From an uncultured Caulobacterales bacterium (GTDB lineage: Bacteria; Pseudomonadota; Alphaproteobacteria; Caulobacterales; Maricaulaceae), in contig CANNER010000002.1 in NCBI GenBank assembly GCA_947503715.1, positions 496,001 to 560,000 of the forward strand: DNA of 64,000 nt, given 5' to 3'. Made by a program: the position numbers and the translations under genes. Shown here in pieces: positions 1-9,500 of the stretch. The notes beneath the pieces were generated by a model that saw only the letters and a list, made by a program, of their open reading frames with translations, was not told the DNA's origin and searched no databases. Within the stretch, counting starts at the first letter, position 1. Each line of letters starts with the position of its first letter.

Positions 1-68
1 ATCTTTAAGGTGTCTTCTTTTACAGGGCGGTCAGGTGCACATTGACCAGTGCAATTCTGTTTGATGAG

Positions 69-115
69 GCGTCGAAAATTTGGTGAAGCTTACCCATTTT
101 TCGACGCTTTAATTT
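69..115 (+). terminator. Hairpin terminator of an upstream gene outside the window
   Basis: A ten-base-pair perfect stem (GCGTCGAAAA at 69-78 with TTTTCGACGC at 98-107) encloses a loop that can fold further, and a T-rich stretch follows on the plus strand. This would end a transcript entering from the left edge. It could also act as a boundary for the candidate RNA that begins just after it. Confidence 0.5.
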
Positions 116-120
116 AAAAA

Positions 121-347
121 ACAGAAATGCACGGACCGGAAAGAAGCGGTGCTTGTCATTGGAGCGAAGGGCGTAATGTCCCGGCTGCTTGGGTGGCCTG
201 TCGAGAGCTGATCGTTCCCAGACTGAATGGTTCGGCCGGCAGTGCGAAAAGGCGTCGCCGCGTGGGCCCGTTGGGGTTCGAAAACTTAGCTGTAACTCTG
301 GTTTGCGACCAGAACCCTGAATACCCACGCGGACACCCCGTTTTTTT
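121..347 (+). ncRNA. Candidate structured non-coding RNA (unassigned)
   Basis: About 225 bases with no convincing protein lie between a hairpin terminator and a run of seven T. The 3' half folds strongly. CCGCGTGGG at about 258-266 pairs with CCCACGCGG at about 323-331, GGGTTC pairs with GAACCC inside it, and CTGGT/ACCAG closes an innermost hairpin. The T run at about 340-346 would supply a terminator-like 3' end. Short frames exist on both strands (20-367 minus, 127-357 plus) but their compositions look non-protein. Length and one long rod-like arm would suit a 6S-like or trans-acting small RNA, but no RNase P, SRP or tmRNA signature was recognised. Strand is chosen from the position of the T run. 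The RNA is inferred from foldability only. Confidence 0.35.
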
Positions 348-437
348 AAGTCAATGAAACGAAACAAACGGACATAACTAAGAGATACAGGAACTAGATG
401 GTTCCGAGGATAACGAAATCAGCGGCCGCCCCCGTCT

Positions 438-536
438 GTCATCCCGCACGCAACGCAGTGGAGATGCGGGACCTATCGGCTACTCTCTCAGATTTGCGTT
501 CATAAATGACAGGCCCCGCACCATGTGCGGGGTGAC
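438..536. repeat. Interspersed palindromic repeat, copy 1
   Basis: The element starts GTCATCCCGCACGCA and ends TGCGGGGTGAC, so its termini are imperfect inverted repeats. Each half is itself a hairpin (CCCGCA...TGCGGG at about 443-470 and CCCCGCA...TGCGGGG at about 514-532). A second copy with the same architecture lies at 35427-35540. It resembles the two-stem, REP/BIME-like intergenic elements common in alphaproteobacteria. It precedes the protease gene and supplies a false ATG upstream of it. Confidence 0.75.
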
Positions 537-782
537 ATAGGTGTGTGTCGCCGGGCACGCGCTTGCGCGGTACCGTGCAGTTCGGTTCCTCAGCTATTTG
601 ATTACCAATCAAATAGCTTCGTCACCACGTTAACCTTTCGGTCATCATACCGACCCTTGCGTTACAATGCCCTCATCTTGGGTTCGAAACGCTTGCGCAT
701 TTTGGAAAAATCTGCGTTGGTTATAACATTGCGTTGGCTGGTCTTGGCGCAAACCCCGAAATCGCTATTAAAGGAGCCCGCC

Positions 783-1841
783 TTGTCCCCCATTCGCACC
801 TGTCTCACACTATCCTGTCTCTTATTTGCCACACCTGTTTTTGCGGCTGACCTGCTCAGTTTCGATGCAGACCGGAACGTTTTCACCATGGCGCCGACAA
901 TTTCCAAGGTCACGCCGGGCGTCGTGTCTATCAATACAATTGAATCGGAAGAGGCGGACGGCACGAGTATTGGAGGCATCGGATCAGGCGTCATTATTGA
1001 TGCGAATGAGGGGCTCATCCTGACGAATGACCACGTGATAGAGGATGCGCAATCCATCACGGTCGTCCTCTCAGACCGTCGCCGTTATGACGCGACAATT
1101 ATGGGACAGGACCCTGAGACAGACCTGGCCCTCTTGCGGATCACGGCGGAAAATTTGCAGGCCGTGAAAGTCTATGAAGATGACGCTACGCAGGTTGGGG
1201 ATCTCGTTATTGCTGTAGGAAATCCCTTCGGTCTGTCCCATACGGTCACGACGGGTATCGTCTCGGCCATCGGGCGGCGCGATGATAATCCGCTGGGCTA
1301 TACCGATCTCATTCAGACGGATGCCTCGATCAATCCCGGAAATTCCGGTGGGGCATTGGTCAATTCAGCGGGTGAATTAATTGGCATAAATTCCGCGATT
1401 GTCTCGCGTGAAAGTGGCGGCTCCGGCATTGGTTTTGCCATTCCCGCCCACACTTTCCGCGCCGTCGCGGAACAGTTGGAAAATTACGGCACGGTCTCGC
1501 GCGGCTCACTCGGCGTGATGATTACGCCCGTCACGATGGACCGGATGACGGAACTCTCGCTGGACAATCTGAACGGCGCGCTGATCGTCGAAGTCAATTC
1601 AGGCGGCGCGGCGTCCCTAGCGGGACTGCGGGTCGATGATGTCGTGACGGAATTTGCCGGACGACCAATCGGGAATAGTTCTGATCTTCGCTATGCCGTT
1701 GGCTTAGTGCGCCCCAATACGGTCGCGGATGTGAGCTATATTCGCGGAGGTTTGCAGTTCAGTGACCGCGTGACGATCCAATCCAAAGGCATCGCGAAGA
1801 CGGTCAGCTATGAGGTGATCTTGGACGACCCGGAATCCTAA
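783..1841 (+). CDS. Periplasmic trypsin-like serine protease with one PDZ domain (DegP/DegS/HtrA family)
   Basis: Probable envelope quality-control protease. The start is taken as TTG at 783, preceded by AAGGAG six bases upstream and opening a clean signal peptide (MSPIRTCLTL..., cleavage after about residue 21, VFA-AD). The longer frame back to 525 runs into the palindromic repeat and is not believed. In this 352-residue numbering the catalytic triad is His84 (LTNDHV), Asp114 (ETDLALL) and Ser188 (NPGNSGGA). A single PDZ domain occupies about residues 240-335, with a carboxylate-binding-type SLGV loop. One PDZ domain and short length resemble DegS-like proteins, but a cleavable signal suggests a soluble periplasmic enzyme. 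The stop overlaps the convergent cmk stop by four bases. Confidence 0.88.
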   Translation: MSPIRTCLTLSCLLFATPVFAADLLSFDADRNVFTMAPTISKVTPGVVSINTIESEEADGTSIGGIGSGVIIDANEGLILTNDHVIEDAQSITVVLSDRRRYDATIMGQDPETDLALLRITAENLQAVKVYEDDATQVGDLVIAVGNPFGLSHTVTTGIVSAIGRRDDNPLGYTDLIQTDASINPGNSGGALVNSAGELIGINSAIVSRESGGSGIGFAIPAHTFRAVAEQLENYGTVSRGSLGVMITPVTMDRMTELSLDNLNGALIVEVNSGGAASLAGLRVDDVVTEFAGRPIGNSSDLRYAVGLVRPNTVADVSYIRGGLQFSDRVTIQSKGIAKTVSYEVILDDPES

Positions 1842-2467
1842 TCATGCTGTTTTAAAACTGCGTCGCAAATCTCAATCGCGGCGGAGAGCACAGCTTCAAT
1901 CGACATATCCGTCGTGTCTAGCATGTGCGCATCTGCGGCGGGTTTTAACGGTGCAACCGCACGAGTGCTGTCTCTTGTGTCGCGTTCAATTAATTGTTCA
2001 AGGACTTGGTCAACGGTCAGCTTTTCGCCATATCCGGCCAGTTCCGCATGGCGACGTTTGGCCCGCTCAATCTGGGTCGCCGTGACATAGAGTTTCACAT
2101 CGGCGTCCGGACAAATAACGGTGCCAATATCGCGACCGTCTAACACGCCGCCTTTGGCCGCAAACTCGCGTTGAAAGGCGAGGAGCGCCGCACGGACTTT
2201 CGGATGGACGGAAACTTTCGACGCCGCCGCGCCGATGGGGCCGGATTTTAGAATGGGATCGAAGAGATCGTCAGGAGAGAGGTTTAAGGCTGCCGTTTCG
2301 CCGTCCGCTTCAAGGGCAACATTGCCGCCCGCATCCAAGACACGTTTGGCTGTTGCCCGATAGAGCTTGCCCGTGTCGAGATAGGCGATGCCGTAATGCG
2401 CGGCGAGGGCTTTGCCGAGCGTACCCTTGCCGGACGCAAATGTCCCGTCAACGGCGATAACCGTCAT
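1838..2467 (-). CDS. cmk: Cytidylate kinase
   Basis: Phosphorylates CMP and dCMP with ATP in pyrimidine nucleotide salvage. It is 209 residues long, normal for bacterial CMP kinase. The P-loop is DGTFASGKGT at residues 7-16, where most homologues have DGPSGAGKGT, so the Pro-Ser pair is replaced. The family signatures YLDTGKLYRA and LDGRDIGTV (residues about 29-38 and 109-117) and RDxxDSTR (about 163-170) are present. It follows aroA with a TAATG stop/start overlap, so the two are translationally coupled. An aroA-cmk pair is common in alphaproteobacteria, often followed by rpsA, which is not seen here because the convergent protease gene takes that position. Confidence 0.95.
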   Translation of the reverse strand: MTVIAVDGTFASGKGTLGKALAAHYGIAYLDTGKLYRATAKRVLDAGGNVALEADGETAALNLSPDDLFDPILKSGPIGAAASKVSVHPKVRAALLAFQREFAAKGGVLDGRDIGTVICPDADVKLYVTATQIERAKRRHAELAGYGEKLTVDQVLEQLIERDTRDSTRAVAPLKPAADAHMLDTTDMSIEAVLSAAIEICDAVLKQHD

Positions 2468-3801
2468 TAATTTATCTCCGCGCCAAGCGAGGCCATGAGA
2501 TCGAAGAAATCAGGAAAGCTCGTCGCAATCATGGAGGCATCATCAATTGTCACAGGTGCATCCGCGTTCAGGCCGAGAATGAGGGCGCTCATAGCGATGC
2601 GGTGGTCGTGATGGGTCGTGACTGTGCCGCCACCCGCGACCGGACCGCCCGTGACTTTCAGGCCGTTTTCGAGTTCCTCAGCATTGACGCCATTTGCTTT
2701 CAGGAGGTGATAGGTTGCCGTGATGCGGTCGCTCTCCTTCACGCGAAGCTCGCCAATGTCGTCCATGACCGTTGTGCCAGTCGCGAAAGACGCGGCGACG
2801 GCGAGGACGGGATATTCGTCAATCATGGAGGCGGCGCGCTCCGGCGGCACGGTGATGCCGTGGAGTTTAGAATACTTGACGTGAATGTCGGCAATGACTT
2901 CGCCGCCTGATTTGCGGAAATTATCGGGACGGACATGCCCGCCCATTTCGGTCAGGCAGTCGAACAGCCCCGTTCGTGTCGGGTTCATCATGACGTTCTC
3001 TATAATGACGTCAGAGCCGGGCGTGATGAGCGCTGCGACAATTGGAAAAGCGGCAGAGGAGGGGTCGCCCGGAACATTGACGGTGGTGGCTTTCAGGTTC
3101 ACTGGACCTGTCAGCTTGATTGTATTCCCGACATTTTTGGGTGTCACCTCGACCTTGGCTCCGAATGCACGGAGCATGTTTTCTGTGTGATCGCGCGTTG
3201 GAATGGGCTCTGTAATTGCAGTGGTCCCTGTCGTGTTAAGCCCCGCGAGAAGCACCGCCGATTTTACCTGTGCCGAGGCGACGGGCGGTGTGTAGGTCAG
3301 GGGGGTGAGATCGCCGTCGCTGGACAGCATGACGGGCAATCGGCCGCCCTCTTGCGCTGTGGCATTCACACCCATCTCCCGCAGCGGATCAAGAATGCGG
3401 TTCATCGGGCGGGATGAGAGCGAGGCGTCGCCCGTAAATGTCGCCGTGATGGGATAGCCCGCACAAGCCCCCATAATCAGGCGCACACCCGTGCCGGCAT
3501 TGCCGCAATCCAGATCAGTCTCTGGCGTTTGCAATCCTGCCGCGCCGCAGCCTTTGATGGTGTAAGTACCATCAGCCGTTTTCGTCACTGTCGCGCCGAG
3601 CGCGGACATAACTGACGCAGTGGATAAAATGTCTGCGCCCTCCAGCAGGCCCGTCACGGTCGTTACACCCTCGGCCATCGCGCCAAAGATCATGGCGCGG
3701 TGGGACATGGATTTATCGCCGGGTGCCCGAATTGTGCCCGTCAGAGGGCCGGACCGTTGCGCCGAACGCTGCCTATCGGTATCTGTATTCGAACTGAGCA
3801 T
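2467..3801 (-). CDS. aroA: 3-phosphoshikimate 1-carboxyvinyltransferase (EPSP synthase, class II type)
   Basis: Joins shikimate-3-phosphate and phosphoenolpyruvate in the sixth step of the shikimate pathway. It is 444 residues long. The PGDKSMSHR motif (residues about 27-35), SAQVKSAVLLAGLN, TRDHTE, DEYPVLAVAA and VKESDR segments match the Agrobacterium CP4-like class II form. The active-site loop reads GNAGTG (100-105). CP4 has Ala at the second Gly, the residue linked to glyphosate tolerance, so this copy has the ordinary Gly. It is divergent from the FYDLN-acid gene across a 128-base promoter region and couples to cmk downstream. Confidence 0.96.
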   Translation of the reverse strand: MLSSNTDTDRQRSAQRSGPLTGTIRAPGDKSMSHRAMIFGAMAEGVTTVTGLLEGADILSTASVMSALGATVTKTADGTYTIKGCGAAGLQTPETDLDCGNAGTGVRLIMGACAGYPITATFTGDASLSSRPMNRILDPLREMGVNATAQEGGRLPVMLSSDGDLTPLTYTPPVASAQVKSAVLLAGLNTTGTTAITEPIPTRDHTENMLRAFGAKVEVTPKNVGNTIKLTGPVNLKATTVNVPGDPSSAAFPIVAALITPGSDVIIENVMMNPTRTGLFDCLTEMGGHVRPDNFRKSGGEVIADIHVKYSKLHGITVPPERAASMIDEYPVLAVAASFATGTTVMDDIGELRVKESDRITATYHLLKANGVNAEELENGLKVTGGPVAGGGTVTTHHDHRIAMSALILGLNADAPVTIDDASMIATSFPDFFDLMASLGAEIN

Positions 3802-3929
3802 ATGTGCCCGTCTCTCCCCTTCGGTGTTGACTCACATAAGCCAAGCGCTAAGACGCGCGGATGTCGCAAATCCTCGCGCTTTCTGCAAGGGATTAGCGCT
3901 CCGCTATATGAATTTAAAAGGTATCCGAC

Positions 3930-4388
3930 ATGGCAAAAGTCGATCTCGGCAAAAAACGCGTCTGTCCCGAATGTGAAGCGAAGTTTTATGACCTCGCGAA
4001 AAATCCGGCCATCTGCCCGATGTGCCAGAACAGCTTTGACCCGACAGAGCTGGATGCAACGCCAATTCTGCCCTCCGCACCCCTCAAACCTCAGACCAGC
4101 AAAGCTGACCTTGAGGATGACGAGGACGAAACGGAAGCAACTGAAGTCGATGAGGAAGATATCGACGAAGAGGAAGAAGCTGCAAAAGAGCTCGAGCTTG
4201 ACGGCGACGACGCGGCCATCATTTCCGGTGGGTCCAATGATGACGACGATGACCGTCCAGACTTTGACGGCTTCTCAACAGATGAGGACGAGGACGAGGA
4301 CGCTGCCCTCGTGTCTGATGATGACGAAGACACATTGCCTCCAACAGGCGATGAAGACGATGATGACGCCGAAGAAATTGAAATCTAG
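3930..4388 (+). CDS. FYDLN-acid family protein (TIGR02300), zinc-ribbon head and acidic tail
   Basis: A 152-residue protein of unknown role that is very common in alphaproteobacteria beside aroA, as here. The N-terminal part is a Cys4 zinc ribbon (Cys12, Cys15, Cys29, Cys32) containing the family's KFYDL motif. From about residue 55 the chain is almost all Asp and Glu with some Ser and Thr, likely disordered. The acidic tail produces a long Ser-rich frame on the opposite strand that is not a gene. Function is not established. A nucleic-acid or protein-binding role is only a guess from the ribbon. Confidence 0.92.
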   Translation: MAKVDLGKKRVCPECEAKFYDLAKNPAICPMCQNSFDPTELDATPILPSAPLKPQTSKADLEDDEDETEATEVDEEDIDEEEEAAKELELDGDDAAIISGGSNDDDDDRPDFDGFSTDEDEDEDAALVSDDDEDTLPPTGDEDDDDAEEIEI

Positions 4389-4407
4389 TCTTTAAGATTA
4401 ATGGCCG

Positions 4408-4426
4408 AGCGGGCGAAAAGCCCGCT
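4408..4426 (+). terminator. Possible transcript-end hairpin
   Basis: A seven-base-pair stem AGCGGGC/GCCCGCT with a GAAAA loop lies 20 bases after the FYDLN-acid stop. No T run follows, so it is at best a weak terminator or an RNA-stabilising 3' hairpin ahead of the tRNA gene. Confidence 0.35.
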
Positions 4427-4477
4427 TGCCAAGCCTCGCGTCTGGCGTTAAACGGCGCATCCCATCCGATATGGAGA

Positions 4478-4553
4478 GGGGCCTTAGCTCAGCTGGTAGA
4501 GCGCTTCGCTGGCAGCGAAGAGGTCAGGGGTTCGACTCCCCTAGGCTCCACCA
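4478..4553 (+). tRNA. tRNA-Ala, anticodon GGC
   Basis: The 76-base cloverleaf is complete. The acceptor stem pairs GGGGCCT with AGGCTCC, the D-arm is TAGCTCAGCTGGTAGAGC, and the anticodon loop CTGGCAG sits on a CTTCG/CGAAG stem and reads GGC (Ala, codon GCC). The T-arm is GGGGTTCGACTCCCC. The CCA end is encoded at 4551-4553. Confidence 0.97.
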
Positions 4554-4587
4554 TCGGCTTCTTACCCCAAATGCTTACTCTCTTGCT

Positions 4588-6189
4588 TTAATCTAAGAGA
4601 AATTCGCGAACGGCCCTGATGAACTGATCTGCGGCGGGTTCGCCTTCTAGTAGGAGATGATTGTCACTGTCTAATGAGACAAATTCCGCGTTTGGAATTT
4701 CCGCCGCGATTTCCCGGCCTGTTTGCCATTTGATGCGCTGATCTCCTCGCGAGTGAATGACGAGTGTCGGGACTTTCAGGTTTGGAAGATGGTGGCGCAC
4801 ATCTATGCTAGCAAAGGCTTCCAAGAACTTTACAGCATTTTCAGGGCTCGTCGTTTGTCGTTGAAAATCATCGAACCACGCGAGGTCTTCTGCTGATGCG
4901 CTGGGCATGAAGGTTGAGGAGAAGACATGTCGATAGGCCGGATTATTCTGCCCCCATCCAGTCTTCGTCAATGTCATCATGGCTTCATTGTGCATTTGGG
5001 TTTCAGGTGAGGCGTCAATCTTCCAACCTTTTGGGTAGCCCCCAAATAGAATGAGTTTTGAGACGCGTTCCGGATGGCGAATGCAATATTCAATAGAAAC
5101 TGCCGCGCCTTGGGAAATCCCTAAAAGCGGGAATTTCTCAAGGTCCATTGTGTCGACAACACATTCCAAATCTTTGACAAACGTTTCCTGCGAAAGCTCA
5201 TCGACGTCCCAATCCGACAGACCATTGCCGCGTTCGTCATATCGGATGAAAGTAAAGTCTTGTGCCAATTCGCGGTAGAGCGGACTCCATATCGGGGCTG
5301 TCCAATCGAGTTCCAAATGTGTCAACCAGTTCGCTGCCTTTACAAGGGGTGGTCCGCTTCCGACACTCGCATAAGCCAAGTTAACGCCCGTCGGTGTTTT
5401 GCAGAATTGAATTTTCTGTCGCGCGCGCAGGCGGTCTTCCTGAACATGGCTCTGCGTTTTTGGCGTTGGGATTGGAACGGATAGAGGCGGCGGGGTATAG
5501 GGATTTACATCGAAATCAATCCCGGCTTCCCGGAATCGAATTTCAAGCTCTTCCTTTATCTTCTTCGCTTCCAAAGTGGCGTTTTGATGCAGAAGAATAT
5601 TGACCAAAGTTTTGGCGGCCTCAGGATTATAAGGCTCAAGATCGAGCCACTCTCGCGCGAGTTGTTCGCTTTCATCCGGCGCTATGTTCGGGTGTTCCAA
5701 ACTCCGTTTGAGGGCCTGACCTTTGAGACGGCTCACCTCCGCCCGTTCTTCGTTGAGCCATAGGGAAAATTGACTTAAATTCGGAAGATCGACCCCCTCC
5801 AAGAAAGTCTTGCTCAGTTCGGATTTAATTGCGCGTAATTCGGATAACTCAAGACGCGGGCTGTCCAGACGTGTTTTGATAGTGTCCAACGGGGATGTCA
5901 GACCTTCCATGTTGAACCCGATAAATTCCCGATCCGCAACGAGGCGCCGGTTCTCGTTCAGGCAGCTACGCAAACGGCTGAGTGCCCAGCGCAGAGAGCC
6001 CTTGGGATCGTGCGGCGTTTCCCAAAACATCTCGCAAAGATGCTCACGTCGTTTTGGTTCATCGGAAAAAATCAGATAACTCAGGAGCGCGCGTGCCTTT
6101 TTCGACGGGGGTAGGTCGACAGCGTCTCCGGCTTCTATGAGGCGAAACTCGCCGAAGCAGTTAATTTTGAGCTCTTCCAAAAGACGCAC
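4588..6189 (-). CDS. BTAD/SARP-like regulatory domain fused to an alpha/beta hydrolase
   Basis: A 533-residue two-part protein. Residues about 8-90 look like the winged-helix head of SARP/AfsR-type regulators (KKARALLSYL, LCEMFW, LRWALSRLR), and about 95-235 is a helical BTAD-like region. A Pro/Thr-rich linker follows. Residues about 262-533 are an alpha/beta hydrolase with a nucleophile elbow GISQGAA, an acid in SRGDQRI and a His in SDNHLLLEGEP, plus an RYDERGNG oxyanion-region motif. No signal peptide is seen, so it is cytoplasmic. A hydrolase domain that senses or turns over a small molecule could control the DNA-binding head, but this is inference. It stands alone, opposite to the tRNA. 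Confidence 0.8.
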   Translation of the reverse strand: MRLLEELKINCFGEFRLIEAGDAVDLPPSKKARALLSYLIFSDEPKRREHLCEMFWETPHDPKGSLRWALSRLRSCLNENRRLVADREFIGFNMEGLTSPLDTIKTRLDSPRLELSELRAIKSELSKTFLEGVDLPNLSQFSLWLNEERAEVSRLKGQALKRSLEHPNIAPDESEQLAREWLDLEPYNPEAAKTLVNILLHQNATLEAKKIKEELEIRFREAGIDFDVNPYTPPPLSVPIPTPKTQSHVQEDRLRARQKIQFCKTPTGVNLAYASVGSGPPLVKAANWLTHLELDWTAPIWSPLYRELAQDFTFIRYDERGNGLSDWDVDELSQETFVKDLECVVDTMDLEKFPLLGISQGAAVSIEYCIRHPERVSKLILFGGYPKGWKIDASPETQMHNEAMMTLTKTGWGQNNPAYRHVFSSTFMPSASAEDLAWFDDFQRQTTSPENAVKFLEAFASIDVRHHLPNLKVPTLVIHSRGDQRIKWQTGREIAAEIPNAEFVSLDSDNHLLLEGEPAADQFIRAVREFLLD

Positions 6190-6591
6190 CTATTTCTTGA
6201 ATATTATAATAGGGGTTTGACCCTAGAGACATATTTTCACTTAGCCTCGTTCTTGTCCGACCTAAAGGTGAACGGTCTATATACCCGTTAAATACCACGA
6301 TCTTGTAAAAATAATGCGGTTTTTTCGCCTAGAGGGTCAAAATTACCACGCTTTACACACGCTTTTACACACGCTCACGCACACATCGGGGTGCCATGAA
6401 AGGTGTGTCAGCGTTGGCGCCCCGCGTTGACCGGGATGGCAGGGCAAGCGCCCGGACCCCACAGGCCGCGTGTCTTAGCTCTGCCATACCTGAACCGCCG
6501 CAAGGTTGGGGCTTCGGTTTGAGAGGATTGATTATCGCATCAATCCGAAACGTGTCGTCGAGGACGCGTTTTATGTGAGGGAAGACAAGAC
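6190..6591 (+). promoter_or_regulatory. 402-base divergent intergenic region and leader of the RTX gene
   Basis: No gene is supported here. TTTGACCCT at 6216-6224 and AGGGTCAAA at 6333-6341 form a spaced inverted repeat. TTTTACACACGC-like units repeat at about 6350-6380. A perfect eight-base-pair hairpin (GGATTGAT/ATCAATCC, loop TATCGC, 6525-6546) lies 45 bases before the RTX start codon and could be a leader element. Ribosome-binding sequence GAGGGA precedes the ATG at 6592. The short frames on both strands in this stretch have no protein character. Confidence 0.4.
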
Positions 6592-9500
6592 ATGGCATTA
6601 TTTCTAGGTGACGGAACGGCAACGACAACGGAAGAGACGGATTTTGTCTTTGGCACTGGCCCGGGTCTGATTACGGCAGCCTCAAGCGGCGGGGCTGACC
6701 TGCTGATTGGCGGTTATAATACGGGCGGTCTCTTCTCCGGTATTTCCGGTAATAACAGCGTAGCAACAGCGTTCAGCCTTGAGGTCGATGATCGCTGGAT
6801 CGCGGCGGACCGTTTTAGCTTCATTCAAGCCGGCGCACCGTCAACATCTATCCATATCGCAGGCGAGGATGCGATTGAATATTATAGTGTCAGCGTGGGT
6901 GCGAATGAAACAATTACCGTCGATGTGGATCTCGCAAATTTCAATTCCTTCATACAACTCATTGGCCCTGATGGCACGACCATTCTCGCCAGCAATGATG
7001 ATGACGCCGGCGATATCGGATCCGTCAATGGAACAGACTCCTTCCTGACATTCACGGCGGGTGCAGATGGCGCCGGAACCTATTTCGTCGTTGTGGGCAG
7101 CTCCGATGGCGGCGCGATCTCCGCACTGGGCGCGAGCGCAGAAGCCCTCGTCAATGTGACCGTCACCAATCATGTGGCCACGGGTGAGGCTATTGACAGC
7201 GATGATGAGCTGCGCGGCGGTGACGGCGATGACTTGGTCTATGGCGGCGACGGTGATGATGAACTGAACGGCGACGCAGGTGATGACCGTCTGGAGGGCG
7301 GCGAGGGTAATGATCAACTCTTTGGCGGGGACGGTACTGATCGTCTGGAAGGTGGCAGTGGTGATGATCGTCTGGAAGGCGGTGAAGGTGATGACCGACT
7401 CATTGGCGGGGACGGTGCTGACCTCTTGATCGGCGGCAATGGCAATGATCGTTTGGAGGGAGGCGGTGGCGATGACGAAATATTTGCAATCTCTGGGAAC
7501 GATAACTTGGATGGTAACGGTGGCAATGATATTATTCATTTGGGGACAGGAACCAATGACGTCGATGGGGGGAGTGGCGACGATATATTTTTCATCGCGA
7601 ATACTGTCGCTTCCAACAGCCGTTTTCAAGGCGGCTCCGGTTTTGATACGCTTCAGCTAAGTTTTGATGGGGTCATTAACTTGTCTGCGAGATCCGCCTT
7701 CTTCGCTAACATCGATGCCATCGTCTTTTCGGATATCGAAGGGCAAACCGGACCTATTGAAACAACGCTCACTCTCAACGTCAGCAATGCAGGTCGAACG
7801 TTCAATGGAACAATTACGGGCAATAATGGCGATATTGATAATATCATCATCCGCTATTCACAATCACCGGATCTGAACACGAATGTTTCCGACTGGACAT
7901 TTATTGACTGGGAAGAGCAGGACACATTCACACTGCAAGGCGATAATTCTGGCCGCACCTTTATAGGCCCTGATGTTGCCGGTACATATAATGCAGGCGG
8001 CGGGGATGACGTCGTCATTGCGGGTCTGGGCGATGATACGATCTTTGGCGAAGACGGAAATGATACACTTGATGGCGGCGCGGGTGATGACACCATTTTT
8101 GGTGGTGTCGGAAATGACACATTTATCGGGGGAGAAGGCATAGATACCGCTGTGTTCGCGGGCCGTAACGTGGCCGATATGCAGTTCTTCATCGATCAAA
8201 ATGGTGACTTTCTCTTCATCGATCAATTTGGGGACGTCGACAGGCTGACGGGCATTGAATTCGTCCAGTTCCGGGATCAGACTTTGACGATCGCCGAGGT
8301 TGAGGCGCTCGCGAAATTTGGTGTGATTGGCACCGACGGGGATGATGATCTCGACGGGACTGACGCCGATGATACGATTATTGGGTTTAGCGGTAATGAT
8401 ACGCTTAACGGTCTGGCGGGGAATGACACGATTAATGGCGACGCCGGAAATGACGTCATTTCCGGCGGTGCGGGTGATGACACGCTGGATGGCGGCGCGG
8501 GTACCGATACCGCGTCATATTTTGATGCTATATCCGCCGTGACTGTCGATTTGTCCTTGTCTGAGGCGCAAGACACAATCGGCGCAGGGACGGATACACT
8601 GTCCAATTTTGAAAATCTCACAGGATCTGATTTCAACGATACGCTGACGGGGGATTTGGGAGCCAATGTCATCAATGGTGGCGCGGGTGACGACACTATC
8701 TTTGCTGATAGTGATTTGGGCCTTGGGACCTCAGGCATTGGTCTGGGCTCAGGCGCACTCGCACGGGCGGCGAATGCCGGGAATTTTGATATCGCCACAG
8801 CGATTGATATTACGAATACGTTCTCTTTTGCAGCCGACCCGGATATCGCGAATGCTGAAAGAGATGCCCATGTTACAATCACCGGAACCGGTGACGCGAC
8901 AGAAAGCCTGCATTTCTACCAAGTGACCGTCAATACAGCCGGGGCGGTTATAACCCTGGATACAGATGATAGCGGTCTTACCGATTTTGATACAGAATTC
9001 ACGATTTTCGATGCGGCAGGCAATATTCTCGCTAATAATGATGATAGCGACCTGACAGATGGTGCGGGCGGCTCGATATCCTCATTGGATAGTTTCCTTA
9101 CCTTCACGACGACTGAGCCGGGCACTTACTTTATCGCAATGGGACGTTTTCGAGGCAGCTCGGAAACACCTAACCCTGTGCGGACAGGTGAATCCTATCG
9201 GTTACATGTTTCGATCACGGAGCCACGCGACAATGAAGCTTTGACGGGTGATGCCAATGATGTCGTGAATGGCGGTGAAGATGACGATATTATCCACGGT
9301 CTTTTTGCGGATGACATCCTAAATGGTGATGCCGGAAATGACGAACTTTTTGGTGGCGATGGATCTGATACACTTGCGGGCGGCGAAGGCGATGATGTCT
9401 TGGACGGTGGCACTGGTTCTGACACTCTAGTTGGCGGCGAAGGTAATGATACTTTAGATGGCGGTGACGGCGTTGATACGGCCAGTTATGCCAATGCGGC

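Noticed and set aside
20-367. Small frames on both strands over the candidate RNA
   Set aside because: Low-complexity, Arg/Pro-rich translations with no recognised family, overlapping strong RNA stems.
525-782. N-terminal extension of the protease frame
   Set aside because: It begins inside the palindromic repeat, has no ribosome-binding site and precedes a clean TTG-started signal peptide at 783.
4091-4333. Poly-Ser minus-strand frame
   Set aside because: It is the antisense of the Asp/Glu tail of the FYDLN-acid protein.
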